In this document: piece after piece, positions 1 to 5,136 of the stretch | Position numbering within the stretch: the stretch's first letter is position 1 | Layout: every line of letters begins with the position of its first letter | NCBI GenBank assembly: GCA_023666975.1 | Contig: JAMPAW010000077.1 | Span: 1-14,948 of the forward strand | Direction of reading: 5' to 3' | Source: Clostridium sp. | Lineage (GTDB): Bacteria; Bacillota_A; Clostridia; Lachnospirales; Lachnospiraceae | DNA length: 14,948 nt | Notes under the pieces: generated by a model | What the model was told of the DNA's origin: nothing | Seen by the model: only the letters and a program-made list of their open reading frames with translations | Databases searched by the model: none | Program-made: the position numbers and the translations under genes

Positions 1-195
1 TGTTACTTTGTAACACGCTAATGTTATTGTGAGGGGTAGCCGCTTCTCTGGCTTTTCCTCTGTTTAACCATAATATAGCATATCCCCCAAATAAATTCAA
101 GAATAAATTACCGTTAATGCAAACCGTTAGGAAAGCAATAGACTGCTGCCCTCTGTGGCTCTACAGACTTGAAATTATCTCTTTGAGAATTGAAA
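1..195. other. Non-coding stretch left of rpsI
   Basis: No supported gene. It holds a leftward promoter (separate entry), two ACCGTTA direct repeats upstream of it (110-116 and 123-129), a short perfect inverted repeat TGTTAC-TTT-GTAACA at 1-15, and imperfect pairing around 29-60 (AGCC with GGCT inside GAGG with CCTC on the minus strand). The short TCTGT/ACAGA hairpin at 152-167 lies just after the rpsI stop but is not followed by a clear U-run, so I do not call it a terminator. Confidence 0.6.
72..100 (-). promoter_or_regulatory. Sigma-A-type promoter reading out of the window to the left
   Basis: On the minus strand a TTGAAT -35 box (95-100) and a TATATT -10 box (72-77) are separated by exactly 17 bases, with a TGC directly before the -10 (extended -10). 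The predicted start is near position 65, and the product lies mostly outside the window. Seen directly; activity is inferred. Confidence 0.6.
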
Positions 196-591
196 TTAAC
201 GCTTGGAGAACTGCGGTGCTCTTCTCGCTGCCTTCAAACCGTATTTCTTTCTCTCCTTCATTCTTGAATCACGAGTGAGATATCCGGCTTTTTTCAGTGC
301 AGGACGGTTGTCTGCGTCTGCCTCTAATAATGCTCTGGAAATACCATGGCGGATAGCTCCTGCCTGACCGGTAAATCCACCACCACGAACGTTAACCAAT
401 ACGTCATACTTGCCAACCGAGTTGGTAACCACAAATGGCTGATTAACAATTACCTTCAAGGTCTCCAATCCAAAATAATCGTCCATATCTCTTTTATTAA
501 TGGTAATCTTACCTGTACCAGGTGTTAAATATACTCTCGCAACACTGCTTTTTCTTCTACCAGTTCCGTAAAATCTTGTTGTTTTAGCCAC
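196..591 (-). CDS. rpsI: 30S ribosomal protein S9
   Basis: Ribosomal protein uS9, a small-subunit head protein whose C-terminal tail reaches the P-site tRNA. The protein shows the family signatures: [14 protein letters not shown] at the N-terminus, [19 protein letters not shown] in the middle, and the basic tail ending [10 protein letters not shown] choose the GTG at 589-591 as start because an AAGGAGG site lies about eight bases upstream and it gives 131 residues beginning MAKTTRFYG, the usual length. A longer reading from the GTG at 607-609 would place that ribosome site inside the gene and overlap the rplM stop. It lies 17 bases downstream of rplM and is co-transcribed with it, the usual L13-S9 arrangement. 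No convincing terminator follows. Confidence 0.96.
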   Translation of the reverse strand: MAKTTRFYGTGRRKSSVARVYLTPGTGKITINKRDMDDYFGLETLKVIVNQPFVVTNSVGKYDVLVNVRGGGFTGQAGAIRHGISRALLEADADNRPALKKAGYLTRDSRMKERKKYGLKAARRAPQFSKR

Positions 592-608
592 TGCTTTGTC
601 CTCCTTCA

Positions 609-1043
609 CTAATACTTAATCTCTAATGTCTTAGGCTGCTGCGCCTGATGTTTATGTTCCGGACCAGCATATACATGAAGCTTGGTAATCATCTGACGTC
701 CCAAAGGTCCCTTGGGAAGCATTCCCTTAACCGCCTTACGAATTACCTCCTCCGGCTTCTTAGCTAAAAGCTCTTTTAATGTTGTCTCCTTCAGACCACC
801 AACATAGCCTGAATAATTGTAATATACTTTCTGGTCTAATTTCTTTCCAGTCACTTTAATCTTATCTGCATTTACAACAACCACATAATCGCCTGTATCC
901 ATATGAGGCGTAAAGGTTGGCTTATTTTTTCCTCTTAAAATGCTTGCGATTTCAGATGCCAAACGTCCTAATGTATGTCCTGTAGCATCAACTACATACC
1001 ACTCTCTGTTAATTGTTGATGGGCTTGCCATATAACTCTTCAT
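609..1043 (-). CDS. rplM: 50S ribosomal protein L13
   Basis: Ribosomal protein uL13, an early-assembling large-subunit protein. Recognised by [16 protein letters not shown] near the N-terminus, [24 protein letters not shown], the [12 protein letters not shown] segment and the [11 protein letters not shown] motif, with the C-terminus [14 protein letters not shown]. The ATG at 1041-1043 is chosen because AAGGAGG precedes it by eight bases and it yields 144 residues, the family norm; an upstream in-frame start would add eight unlikely residues. First gene of the rplM-rpsI operon, driven by the promoter at 1149-1177 through a leader of about 100 nt. Confidence 0.97.
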   Translation of the reverse strand: MKSYMASPSTINREWYVVDATGHTLGRLASEIASILRGKNKPTFTPHMDTGDYVVVVNADKIKVTGKKLDQKVYYNYSGYVGGLKETTLKELLAKKPEEVIRKAVKGMLPKGPLGRQMITKLHVYAGPEHKHQAQQPKTLEIKY

Positions 1044-1142
1044 GGTGTTCCTCCTTAAAAAATCCAATAAATTTCAATCCAGTGCACAATTCGATAAGCC
1101 TGTTGCAATGTCCGAAACAACAATCTCCACCTATTGTCACAT
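1044..1142 (-). promoter_or_regulatory. 5' leader of rplM, candidate ribosomal-protein autoregulatory leader
   Basis: About 100 nt separate the predicted transcription start (near 1142) from the rplM ATG. The RNA can pair TGTTG with CAACA around 1100-1121 and ends with the AAGGAGG site. L13 leaders that control rplM-rpsI are known in Firmicutes; membership in that family is inferred from position, not from a matched covariance model. Confidence 0.35.
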
Positions 1143-1148
1143 TGAAAT

Positions 1149-1177
1149 ATTATATTACAAATAAATATCCATGTCAA
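1149..1177 (-). promoter_or_regulatory. rplM-rpsI promoter
   Basis: Perfect TTGACA (1172-1177) and perfect TATAAT (1149-1154) with a 17-base spacer on the minus strand. This is the best match to the sigma-A consensus in the window, as expected for a ribosomal protein operon. Predicted start near 1142. Confidence 0.88.
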
Positions 1178-1245
1178 CGAATTTTTCTCCAAAAAACTCC
1201 AAAATTTCCACAAAATTTCGTCAATATCGCCAATCTTTAACACAT

Positions 1246-1291
1246 CAAAAGGAACTATTACATCGTCATTCCCGCACTTTGTAACAGTTCC
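1246..1291 (-). terminator. Intrinsic terminator after the HPr-like gene
   Basis: A 12-bp stem (1251-1262 with 1280-1291, one G.U pair) is followed on the minus strand by TTTTG. It lies about 30 nt beyond the HPr-like stop codon and upstream of the rplM promoter, separating the two units. Confidence 0.75.
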
Positions 1292-1322
1292 CTTCTATAC
1301 GCTATTGAATGAAAGCGGAATA

Positions 1323-1556
1323 TCATTTGATGAGATATGGCTCTAAAGCCTCTAAAATCTCTGCATCATCGCCTTCTGTATGAATATTCAAGTCAATCGG
1401 CTGTGAGATATCCAGACTAAAGATTCCCATTATTGATTTGGCGTCAATAACATATCTGCCAGAGACCAAATCAAACTCTGCTTCAAATTTGGCAATATCA
1501 TTGACAAAACTCTTAACTTTATCAATGGAATTTAAAGAAATTTTAACTGACTTCAT
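1323..1556 (-). CDS. HPr-like (PTS phosphocarrier family) protein lacking the active-site His
   Basis: A 77-residue protein with the size and pattern of the HPr fold. The motif DAKSIMGIFSL (residues 38-48) matches the regulatory-serine region of HPr (NAKSIMGVMSL), so Ser41 corresponds to HPr Ser46, and the tail EGDDAEILEALEPYL matches the C-terminal helix. The N-terminal region SLNSIDKVKSFVNDIAKF aligns with the active-site segment but has no His or HARP motif, so it cannot be a normal PEP-dependent phosphocarrier. By analogy with Crh of Bacillus it may act through serine phosphorylation; that is inference. The ATG at 1554-1556 has an AGGAGG site; upstream in-frame codons run into the promoter. 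Monocistronic, with its own promoter and terminator. Confidence 0.8.
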   Translation of the reverse strand: MKSVKISLNSIDKVKSFVNDIAKFEAEFDLVSGRYVIDAKSIMGIFSLDISQPIDLNIHTEGDDAEILEALEPYLIK

Positions 1557-1601
1557 ATCGAATCCTCCTAAAAATATTTGCACTACGGCAAGTTTGTTAA
1601 T

Positions 1602-1630
1602 ATGATAACTTTTTGAACACCAAAAGTCAA
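1602..1630 (-). promoter_or_regulatory. Promoter of the HPr-like gene
   Basis: TTGACT (1625-1630) and TATCAT (1602-1607) with a 17-base spacer on the minus strand. The -35 box lies inside the downstream unit of a tandem direct repeat. Predicted start near 1595, giving a leader of about 40 nt. Confidence 0.65.
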
Positions 1631-1703
1631 TAGGCATTTGTGAAACTTCAAGTCAATAGCCATTTGTGAAACTTAAGCTACCCAATCACCAAGTGTGAAA
1701 TCA
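1624..1703. repeat. Tandem direct repeat over the HPr-like promoter (two near-perfect units, one degenerate)
   Basis: A 25-base unit at 1624-1648 recurs at 1650-1674 with a single mismatch. A third, degenerate copy at about 1683-1703 keeps CAAT, CCA and TGTGAAA in the same order. The block ends in the -35 box of the HPr-like promoter, so it may be a repeated operator or simply a small tandem duplication. Confidence 0.8.
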
Positions 1704-1720
1704 AAATCCGGGTCGGATTT
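1704..1720 (-). terminator. Candidate terminator after the ZIP transporter gene
   Basis: A perfect 7-bp stem (AAATCCG/CGGATTT, 3-base loop) followed on the minus strand by TTGATTT, about 40 nt beyond the ZIP stop codon. The U-run is short and interrupted, so termination is uncertain. Confidence 0.45.
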
Positions 1721-1757
1721 AGCTTGCAGTCCACCTGCTAAAAGTCCGGAAAAATTT

Positions 1758-2546
1758 TTACAGTGTCACATCTAAAATCATCATCACCAAAAAACCGATA
1801 ACGAAACCGGTAGTTCCACTCTTACTTTCACTGCAAAAGTGAGCCTCCGGTATCAATTCCTGCACCACCACATATATCATGGCTCCCGACGCAAAGGATA
1901 ACAGCAGCGGCATCCAGTTGATAATCGTTCCATATAAAAGTGCAGACAGAACTCCAAATATCGGTTCTACAATAGCAGACAGACTTCCAATCAGAAAAGC
2001 ATTTTTCTTTTCCATGGCATCCCGCATCAGAGAAAGCGACACTGCCGTTCCCTCTGGATAATTTTGGATACCTATTCCTACCGTTAACGCAATCGCTCCC
2101 GATAACAATCCGATATCTGTCGAATCATTTTGCGCCGCTGCAAAGGCAATTCCCACTGCCATTCCCTCCGGGATATTATGCATTGTAATGGCAAAGAGCA
2201 TCATTAACGTGCTTTTTCTACACTGTTTTAACTGATGACTCCGCTGTAAATGATAGTAGATTTTTTGAAATACCGAATCTGTCACATATAATAAGATAAC
2301 ACCCAAAATAAATCCAACAGAGCAAACCAGCCAGCTAATCTGCCCCAATTGCTGAGCCTGCTCCATTCCCGGTGTCAACAGCGACCATATGGAAGCGGCC
2401 ACCATTACTCCGGCAGCAAATCCCAAAAATACGGATTGGACCCGCTCATTGATCTCCCGTTTCATAAAAAATACACTAGCTGCTCCCAGTGTAGTAATTC
2501 CAAAGGTAAACAATGTACCTATCCAAGCATATAGCACTCCATTCAT
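1758..2546 (-). CDS. ZIP-family divalent metal transporter (GufA-like)
   Basis: Integral membrane transporter of the ZIP family, which moves zinc and related divalent metals into the cytoplasm. The protein of 262 residues is mostly hydrophobic, with about eight predicted membrane segments. It carries the two metal-site signatures expected for GufA-type members: HNIPEGMAVG in TM4 (from about residue 123) and QNYPEGTAVS in TM5 (from about 161). A short basic loop (HLQRSHQLKQCRK) precedes TM4. The ATG at 2544-2546 is preferred over the adjacent GTG; the ribosome site for either is weak (AGGG, about 14 bases away), in contrast to the strong site of the upstream 13-codon ORF. The transported metal is not evident, and no recognisable Zur or MntR box was seen. 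Confidence 0.88.
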   Translation of the reverse strand: MNGVLYAWIGTLFTFGITTLGAASVFFMKREINERVQSVFLGFAAGVMVAASIWSLLTPGMEQAQQLGQISWLVCSVGFILGVILLYVTDSVFQKIYYHLQRSHQLKQCRKSTLMMLFAITMHNIPEGMAVGIAFAAAQNDSTDIGLLSGAIALTVGIGIQNYPEGTAVSLSLMRDAMEKKNAFLIGSLSAIVEPIFGVLSALLYGTIINWMPLLLSFASGAMIYVVVQELIPEAHFCSESKSGTTGFVIGFLVMMILDVTL

Positions 2547-2580
2547 CACAATAATGCAACCCTAACATTTTCCTGCCCTG

Positions 2581-2622
2581 TTATGATATCATATGCCACA
2601 GTTTCCAAAATGTCACATTCAT
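2581..2622 (-). CDS. Possible 13-codon leader ORF upstream of the ZIP gene
   Basis: On the minus strand AAAGGAGAGGTG is followed by an ATG (2620-2622) that opens a 13-codon ORF, MNVTFWKLWHMIS, ending in TAA 34 nt before the ZIP ATG. The ribosome site is far better than that of the ZIP gene itself. The ORF is out of frame with ZIP and its last codons overlap the palindrome ATGATATCAT. It may be a translated leader controlling ZIP expression, or a chance ORF; no homology can be claimed for so short a peptide. Confidence 0.35.
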   Translation of the reverse strand: MNVTFWKLWHMIS

Positions 2623-2704
2623 CACCTCTCCTTTACGATTCCAAAAATGTGATTCCTCAAAATATATTGTTCTCTCCATCACTCATAAAACATTTGATAG
2701 GGAA

Positions 2705-2733
2705 TTGTCACAAAAGAAAGAATATGGTAGAAT
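2705..2733 (+). promoter_or_regulatory. Promoter of the holin-like toxin gene
   Basis: TTGTCA (2705-2710) and TAGAAT (2728-2733) with a 17-base spacer on the plus strand. Predicted start near 2740, giving an unusually long leader of about 85 nt before the toxin ATG, as is common in type I toxin mRNAs. Confidence 0.7.
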
Positions 2734-2753
2734 AACGAAGAGGAACAATCGTG

Positions 2754-2823
2754 TTGCAAGGTGGTAGCCTCCCAAAACTTCATGCCCGGTTCGCCGGAGT
2801 ACATAAGAAGGGAGGTGGCGCAA
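2754..2823 (+). promoter_or_regulatory. Toxin mRNA leader with candidate Shine-Dalgarno-sequestering stem
   Basis: CCTCCC at 2768-2773 is complementary to GGGAGG at 2810-2815, the core of the toxin ribosome site. A further nested pairing, TTGC (2754-2757) with GCAA (2820-2823), would close the structure next to the ATG. A small internal hairpin, CCGG-TTCG-CCGG, sits in the loop. Such masking of the ribosome site is established for several type I toxin mRNAs; here it is inferred from complementarity. Confidence 0.55.
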
Positions 2824-2940
2824 ATGACAGCTTTTGAAATCATTTCGATTTTCATCGGTATATTGGCTTTGCTAATTGCCTTTGGTAGTTTTGTTATAGC
2901 GTTGCTTGCCTTTCTCGATAAGAGGAACAAGCGAAAATAA
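2824..2940 (+). CDS. Putative holin-like toxin (type I toxin-antitoxin system)
   Basis: A 38-residue peptide: short N-terminus MTAFE, one long hydrophobic helix (about residues 6-31) and a charged tail DKRNKRK. Size, arrangement and the IISIFIGILALLIAFGSF core match the putative holin-like toxin family (Hol_Tox) of Firmicutes, whose members insert in the membrane. The start has a very strong AGGGAGGTG ribosome site. The gene opposes its surroundings, has its own promoter, and its 3' end overlaps a divergently promoted antisense RNA, as in TxpA/RatA- and BsrG/SR4-like loci. Toxicity is inferred from family and layout. Confidence 0.82.
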   Translation: MTAFEIISIFIGILALLIAFGSFVIALLAFLDKRNKRK

Positions 2941-2980
2941 ATAAGCCTACCTTGTATCTTGGCAGAACAGGTAGGCTTAT
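2941..2980 (-). terminator. Terminator of the antisense RNA
   Basis: ATAAGCCTACCT pairs perfectly with AGGTAGGCTTAT across a 16-base loop. On the minus strand it is followed by TTATTTTCGC, a usable U-run; on the plus strand the following sequence is not U-rich. The stem is part of both transcripts, so its loop may also serve for first contact between the two RNAs. Confidence 0.75.
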
Positions 2981-2991
2981 ATAGTCTTCTG

Positions 2992-3030
2992 GAGGTCAAC
3001 CACTTTGTGGGCGGTTGTTTCCTCATTTTC
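2992..3030 (+). terminator. Candidate terminator of the toxin mRNA
   Basis: Plus-strand RNA can pair GAGG with CCTC (3021-3024) and CAACC (2997-3001) with GGTTG (3013-3017), or CCAC with GTGG, followed by ATTTTC. The structure is imperfect, but it would end the toxin transcript just before the antitoxin start site. Confidence 0.45.
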
Positions 3031-3037
3031 TATCTAT

Positions 3038-3066
3038 ATTATATCATGTTTTTGCTTTTGTTTCAA
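3038..3066 (-). promoter_or_regulatory. Promoter of the antisense antitoxin RNA
   Basis: TTGAAA (3061-3066) and a perfect TATAAT (3038-3043) with a 17-base spacer on the minus strand. It is a better consensus match than the toxin promoter, in keeping with an abundant, unstable antitoxin RNA. Confidence 0.8.
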
Positions 3067-3077
3067 GCAGAATTTAA

Positions 3078-3110
3078 GGCTATCGCTGACAACCTACATC
3101 AACGATAGCC
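3078..3110 (-). terminator. Terminator after the GGGtGRT gene
   Basis: GGCTATCG (3078-3085) pairs perfectly with CGATAGCC (3103-3110); on the minus strand it is followed by TTAAATTCT. It lies about 20 nt beyond the GGGtGRT stop and keeps that transcript from running into the toxin locus. Confidence 0.6.
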
Positions 3111-3128
3111 CTTGATTTACTGCATTTC

Positions 3129-4139
3129 TTAGAATTTGCCAGCCTTAGCCGCTTCCTCAATCGAAACAGCAACGGCAACAGTCATACCAACCATCGGGTT
3201 ATTACCTGCACCGATAAGACCCATCATCTCTACGTGTGCCGGAACAGACGAAGAACCTGCAAACTGTGCATCAGAGTGCATACGTCCTAATGTATCGGTC
3301 ATACCATAGGAAGCAGGACCGGCAGCCATATTATCCGGGTGAAGTGTACGTCCTGTACCACCGCCTGAAGCAACGGAGAAATATTTCTTGCCCTGCTCAA
3401 GACATTCTTTCTTATATGTACCGGCTACCGGATGCTGGAAACGTGTCGGGTTGGTAGAGTTACCGGTAATTGATACATCTACGCCTTCCTTGTGCATAAT
3501 CGCAACACCTTCCGGTACAGAGTTTGCACCATAACAGTTAACCTTTGAACGAAGTCCCTCTGAATAAGACTTGCGGAATACTTCTTTCACCTCGTTTGTA
3601 TATGGGTCATACTCCGTCTCCACAAAAGTAAAACCATTGATACGGGAAATAATCTGTGCGGCATCCTTGCCTAAACCGTTAAGAATAACTCTCAATGGTT
3701 TCTGACGAACCTTATTTGCCTTCTCTGCAATACCGATTGCGCCCTCAGCGGCAGCGAAGGATTCATGTCCTGCTAAAAATGCAAAACACTCCGTCTCCTC
3801 CTCAAGCAGCATCTTACCCAGATTACCATGTCCCAATCCTACTTTACGGGTATCTGCAACAGACCCCGGAATACAAAATGCCTGAAGTCCCTCACCAATT
3901 GCTGCTGCTGCGTCAGCTGCTCTCTTGCAGCCCTTCTTGATTGCAATTGCAGCACCTACTGTATAAGCCCAGCAGGCATTTTCAAAACAAATCGGCTGAA
4001 TACCTTTAACCTGATTATATACATCTAAGCCAGCGTCCTTTGTAATCTTCTCTGCCTCTTCGATAGAGGAGATACCGTAGCTGTTTAACACTTCATTAAT
4101 CTTATCAATTCTTCTTTCATATGATTCAAATAATGCCAT
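3129..4139 (-). CDS. GGGtGRT protein (conserved, function unknown)
   Basis: A 336-residue soluble protein that I recognise as the family named for its motif: GGGTGRT is at residues 259-265, followed by LHPDNMAAGPASYGMTD. Other likely conserved stretches are GSVADTRKVGLGHGNLGKML (about 92-111), FLAGHESFAAAEGAIG, and ITGNSTNPTRFQHPVAGTYKKECLEQGKKYFSVAS just before the motif. Several Cys (51, 56, 71, 89, 118, 202, 246) are present but no classical Fe-S motif. There is no signal peptide. The start has an AAGGAGG site. It follows the IscU-like gene by 20 nt, and the pairing of these two families recurs in Clostridia, suggesting a joint role, perhaps in metal or Fe-S chemistry. No enzymatic activity can be assigned. 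Confidence 0.87.
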   Translation of the reverse strand: MALFESYERRIDKINEVLNSYGISSIEEAEKITKDAGLDVYNQVKGIQPICFENACWAYTVGAAIAIKKGCKRAADAAAAIGEGLQAFCIPGSVADTRKVGLGHGNLGKMLLEEETECFAFLAGHESFAAAEGAIGIAEKANKVRQKPLRVILNGLGKDAAQIISRINGFTFVETEYDPYTNEVKEVFRKSYSEGLRSKVNCYGANSVPEGVAIMHKEGVDVSITGNSTNPTRFQHPVAGTYKKECLEQGKKYFSVASGGGTGRTLHPDNMAAGPASYGMTDTLGRMHSDAQFAGSSSVPAHVEMMGLIGAGNNPMVGMTVAVAVSIEEAAKAGKF

Positions 4140-4159
4140 TATATCGTTACCTCCTTCTA

Positions 4160-4867
4160 TTATTTAGCAATTTCTTTGTCTGTACGTGGGTCGATTAACT
4201 TAACAGCATCATCTACTCTGCCATACTGACCACAAGACTTCTCATATGCAGTGTTCGGATCATCACCCTTCTTGATAAAATCGGTCATTTTACCAAGGTT
4301 AACAAATTTGTAGCCGATGATTAAATCCTCATCATCTAATGCAATCGCCGTAACATATCCCTCTGCCATCTCCAGATAACGAGGTCCTTTCTTAAGGGTA
4401 CCATACATCGTACCAACCTGTGAGCGGAGTCCCTTACCCAAATCCTCAAGACCTGCACCTACCGGAAGACCGTCTTCAGAAAATGCACTCTGTGTACGTC
4501 CGTATACAATCTGTAAAAATAACTCTCTCATGGCCGTATTGATTGCATCACATACCAAATCGGTATTCAGCGCTTCCATTACGGTCAAGCCCGGCAGAAT
4601 TTCCGAAGCCATTGCTGCCGAATGAGTCATACCGGAACATCCGATTGTCTCCACTAATGCCTCCTGAATAATACCTTCCTTTACATTCAATGTCAGCTTG
4701 CAGGCACCCTGCTGTGGAGCACACCAGCCAATACCGTGTGTTAAACCAGAAATATCCTTTACTTCTTTTGCCTGAACCCATTTTGCTTCTTCAGGAATCG
4801 GTGCACAGCCATGATGCACACCCTGAGCTACTGGGCACATGTTTTCTACTTCCTGTGAATAAATCAT
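4160..4867 (-). CDS. IscU/NifU-like iron-sulfur cluster assembly scaffold protein
   Basis: A 235-residue protein with an IscU/NifU-N-like segment: VETIGCSGMTHSAAMASEIL (about 72-91) resembles the GCGxxxASxS signature of IscU scaffolds. It differs from housekeeping IscU by a Cys-rich N-terminus (C11, C21, C49, C56, including GWCAPQQGAC), a different region where IscU has its last ligand Cys, and a C-terminal extension with SCGQYGR (C212). So it may bind a metal or cluster but is unlikely to be an ordinary U-type scaffold. The ATG at 4865-4867 is chosen for its AAAGGAG site; the in-frame extension upstream is A/T-rich and not protein-like. First gene of a two-gene operon with the GGGtGRT gene. 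No clear promoter was found upstream. Confidence 0.8.
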   Translation of the reverse strand: MIYSQEVENMCPVAQGVHHGCAPIPEEAKWVQAKEVKDISGLTHGIGWCAPQQGACKLTLNVKEGIIQEALVETIGCSGMTHSAAMASEILPGLTVMEALNTDLVCDAINTAMRELFLQIVYGRTQSAFSEDGLPVGAGLEDLGKGLRSQVGTMYGTLKKGPRYLEMAEGYVTAIALDDEDLIIGYKFVNLGKMTDFIKKGDDPNTAYEKSCGQYGRVDDAVKLIDPRTDKEIAK

Positions 4868-5136
4868 GTTGAAACTCCTTTCAATATGTAAAAATATTAT
4901 CGGCATTACGAATAAGCGGTCTGCCGTAACTAAATATATTTTCGCATATATTACCAAAAAAATCTAGTCCTATTTTGGCGAAAATTGGATAAATCTCATG
5001 AAAAAAGAAGAAAAGAAAAACAAAGGGAAAACCGCTTTGGTCTTCCCTTTGCTCTATACGCTATGCAATGATATCTATACCGGTAAGATTTCCTTCCAGT
5101 CCAGTGATCATCATTGTTCATTCGTCTGTTGGCACA
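4868..5136. other. Intergenic region between the importer and scaffold operons
   Basis: No gene is supported. It contains the importer terminator at its right part. Nearer the scaffold gene, around 4892-4929, two mutually exclusive pairings are possible on the minus strand (TTACG with CGTAA, CGGCA with TGCCG). The stretch is A/T-rich with several TATATT-like strings, but none has a good -35 at proper spacing, so I do not call a promoter. Confidence 0.5.
5000..5051 (-). terminator. Terminator of the carbohydrate ABC importer operon
   Basis: CAAAGGGAA (5021-5029) pairs with TTCCCTTTG (5043-5051), with further ACC/GGT pairing inside. On the minus strand it is followed by a long pyrimidine run rich in T. 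This is the clearest intrinsic terminator in the left half of the window. Confidence 0.88.

Larger units (their letters stand above)
2933..3031 (-). ncRNA. Antisense RNA antitoxin of the holin-like toxin locus
   Basis: A strong minus-strand promoter (3038-3066) would start an RNA near 3031 that runs into the 3' end of the toxin transcript. A perfect 12-bp stem (2941-2952 with 2969-2980) followed by TTATTTT on this strand would end it near 2933, giving about 100 nt. It would be complementary to the toxin 3' UTR, stop codon and last codons, the expected geometry of a 3'-overlapping type I antitoxin. No protein is encoded convincingly on this strand. Confidence 0.7.

Noticed and set aside
29..60. 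tRNA or small structured RNA gene at the left edge
   Set aside because: The pairing is short and no cloverleaf, anticodon arm or T-loop signature can be laid out on either strand.
1308..1330. cre-like catabolite repression site (TGAAAGCG) near the HPr-like stop codon
   Set aside because: The second half does not fit the consensus in spacing, and the site lies at the 3' end of the gene, not at a promoter.
1624..1703. Short CRISPR-like array
   Set aside because: The two good units are separated by only one base, so there are no spacers; it is a tandem duplication, not an array.
2679..3026. 115-codon minus-strand ORF across the toxin locus
   Set aside because: It runs antisense through the toxin gene, its terminator stem and its promoter, has a low-complexity basic composition and no ribosome site. 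The toxin ORF with strong ribosome site and own promoter explains the region better.
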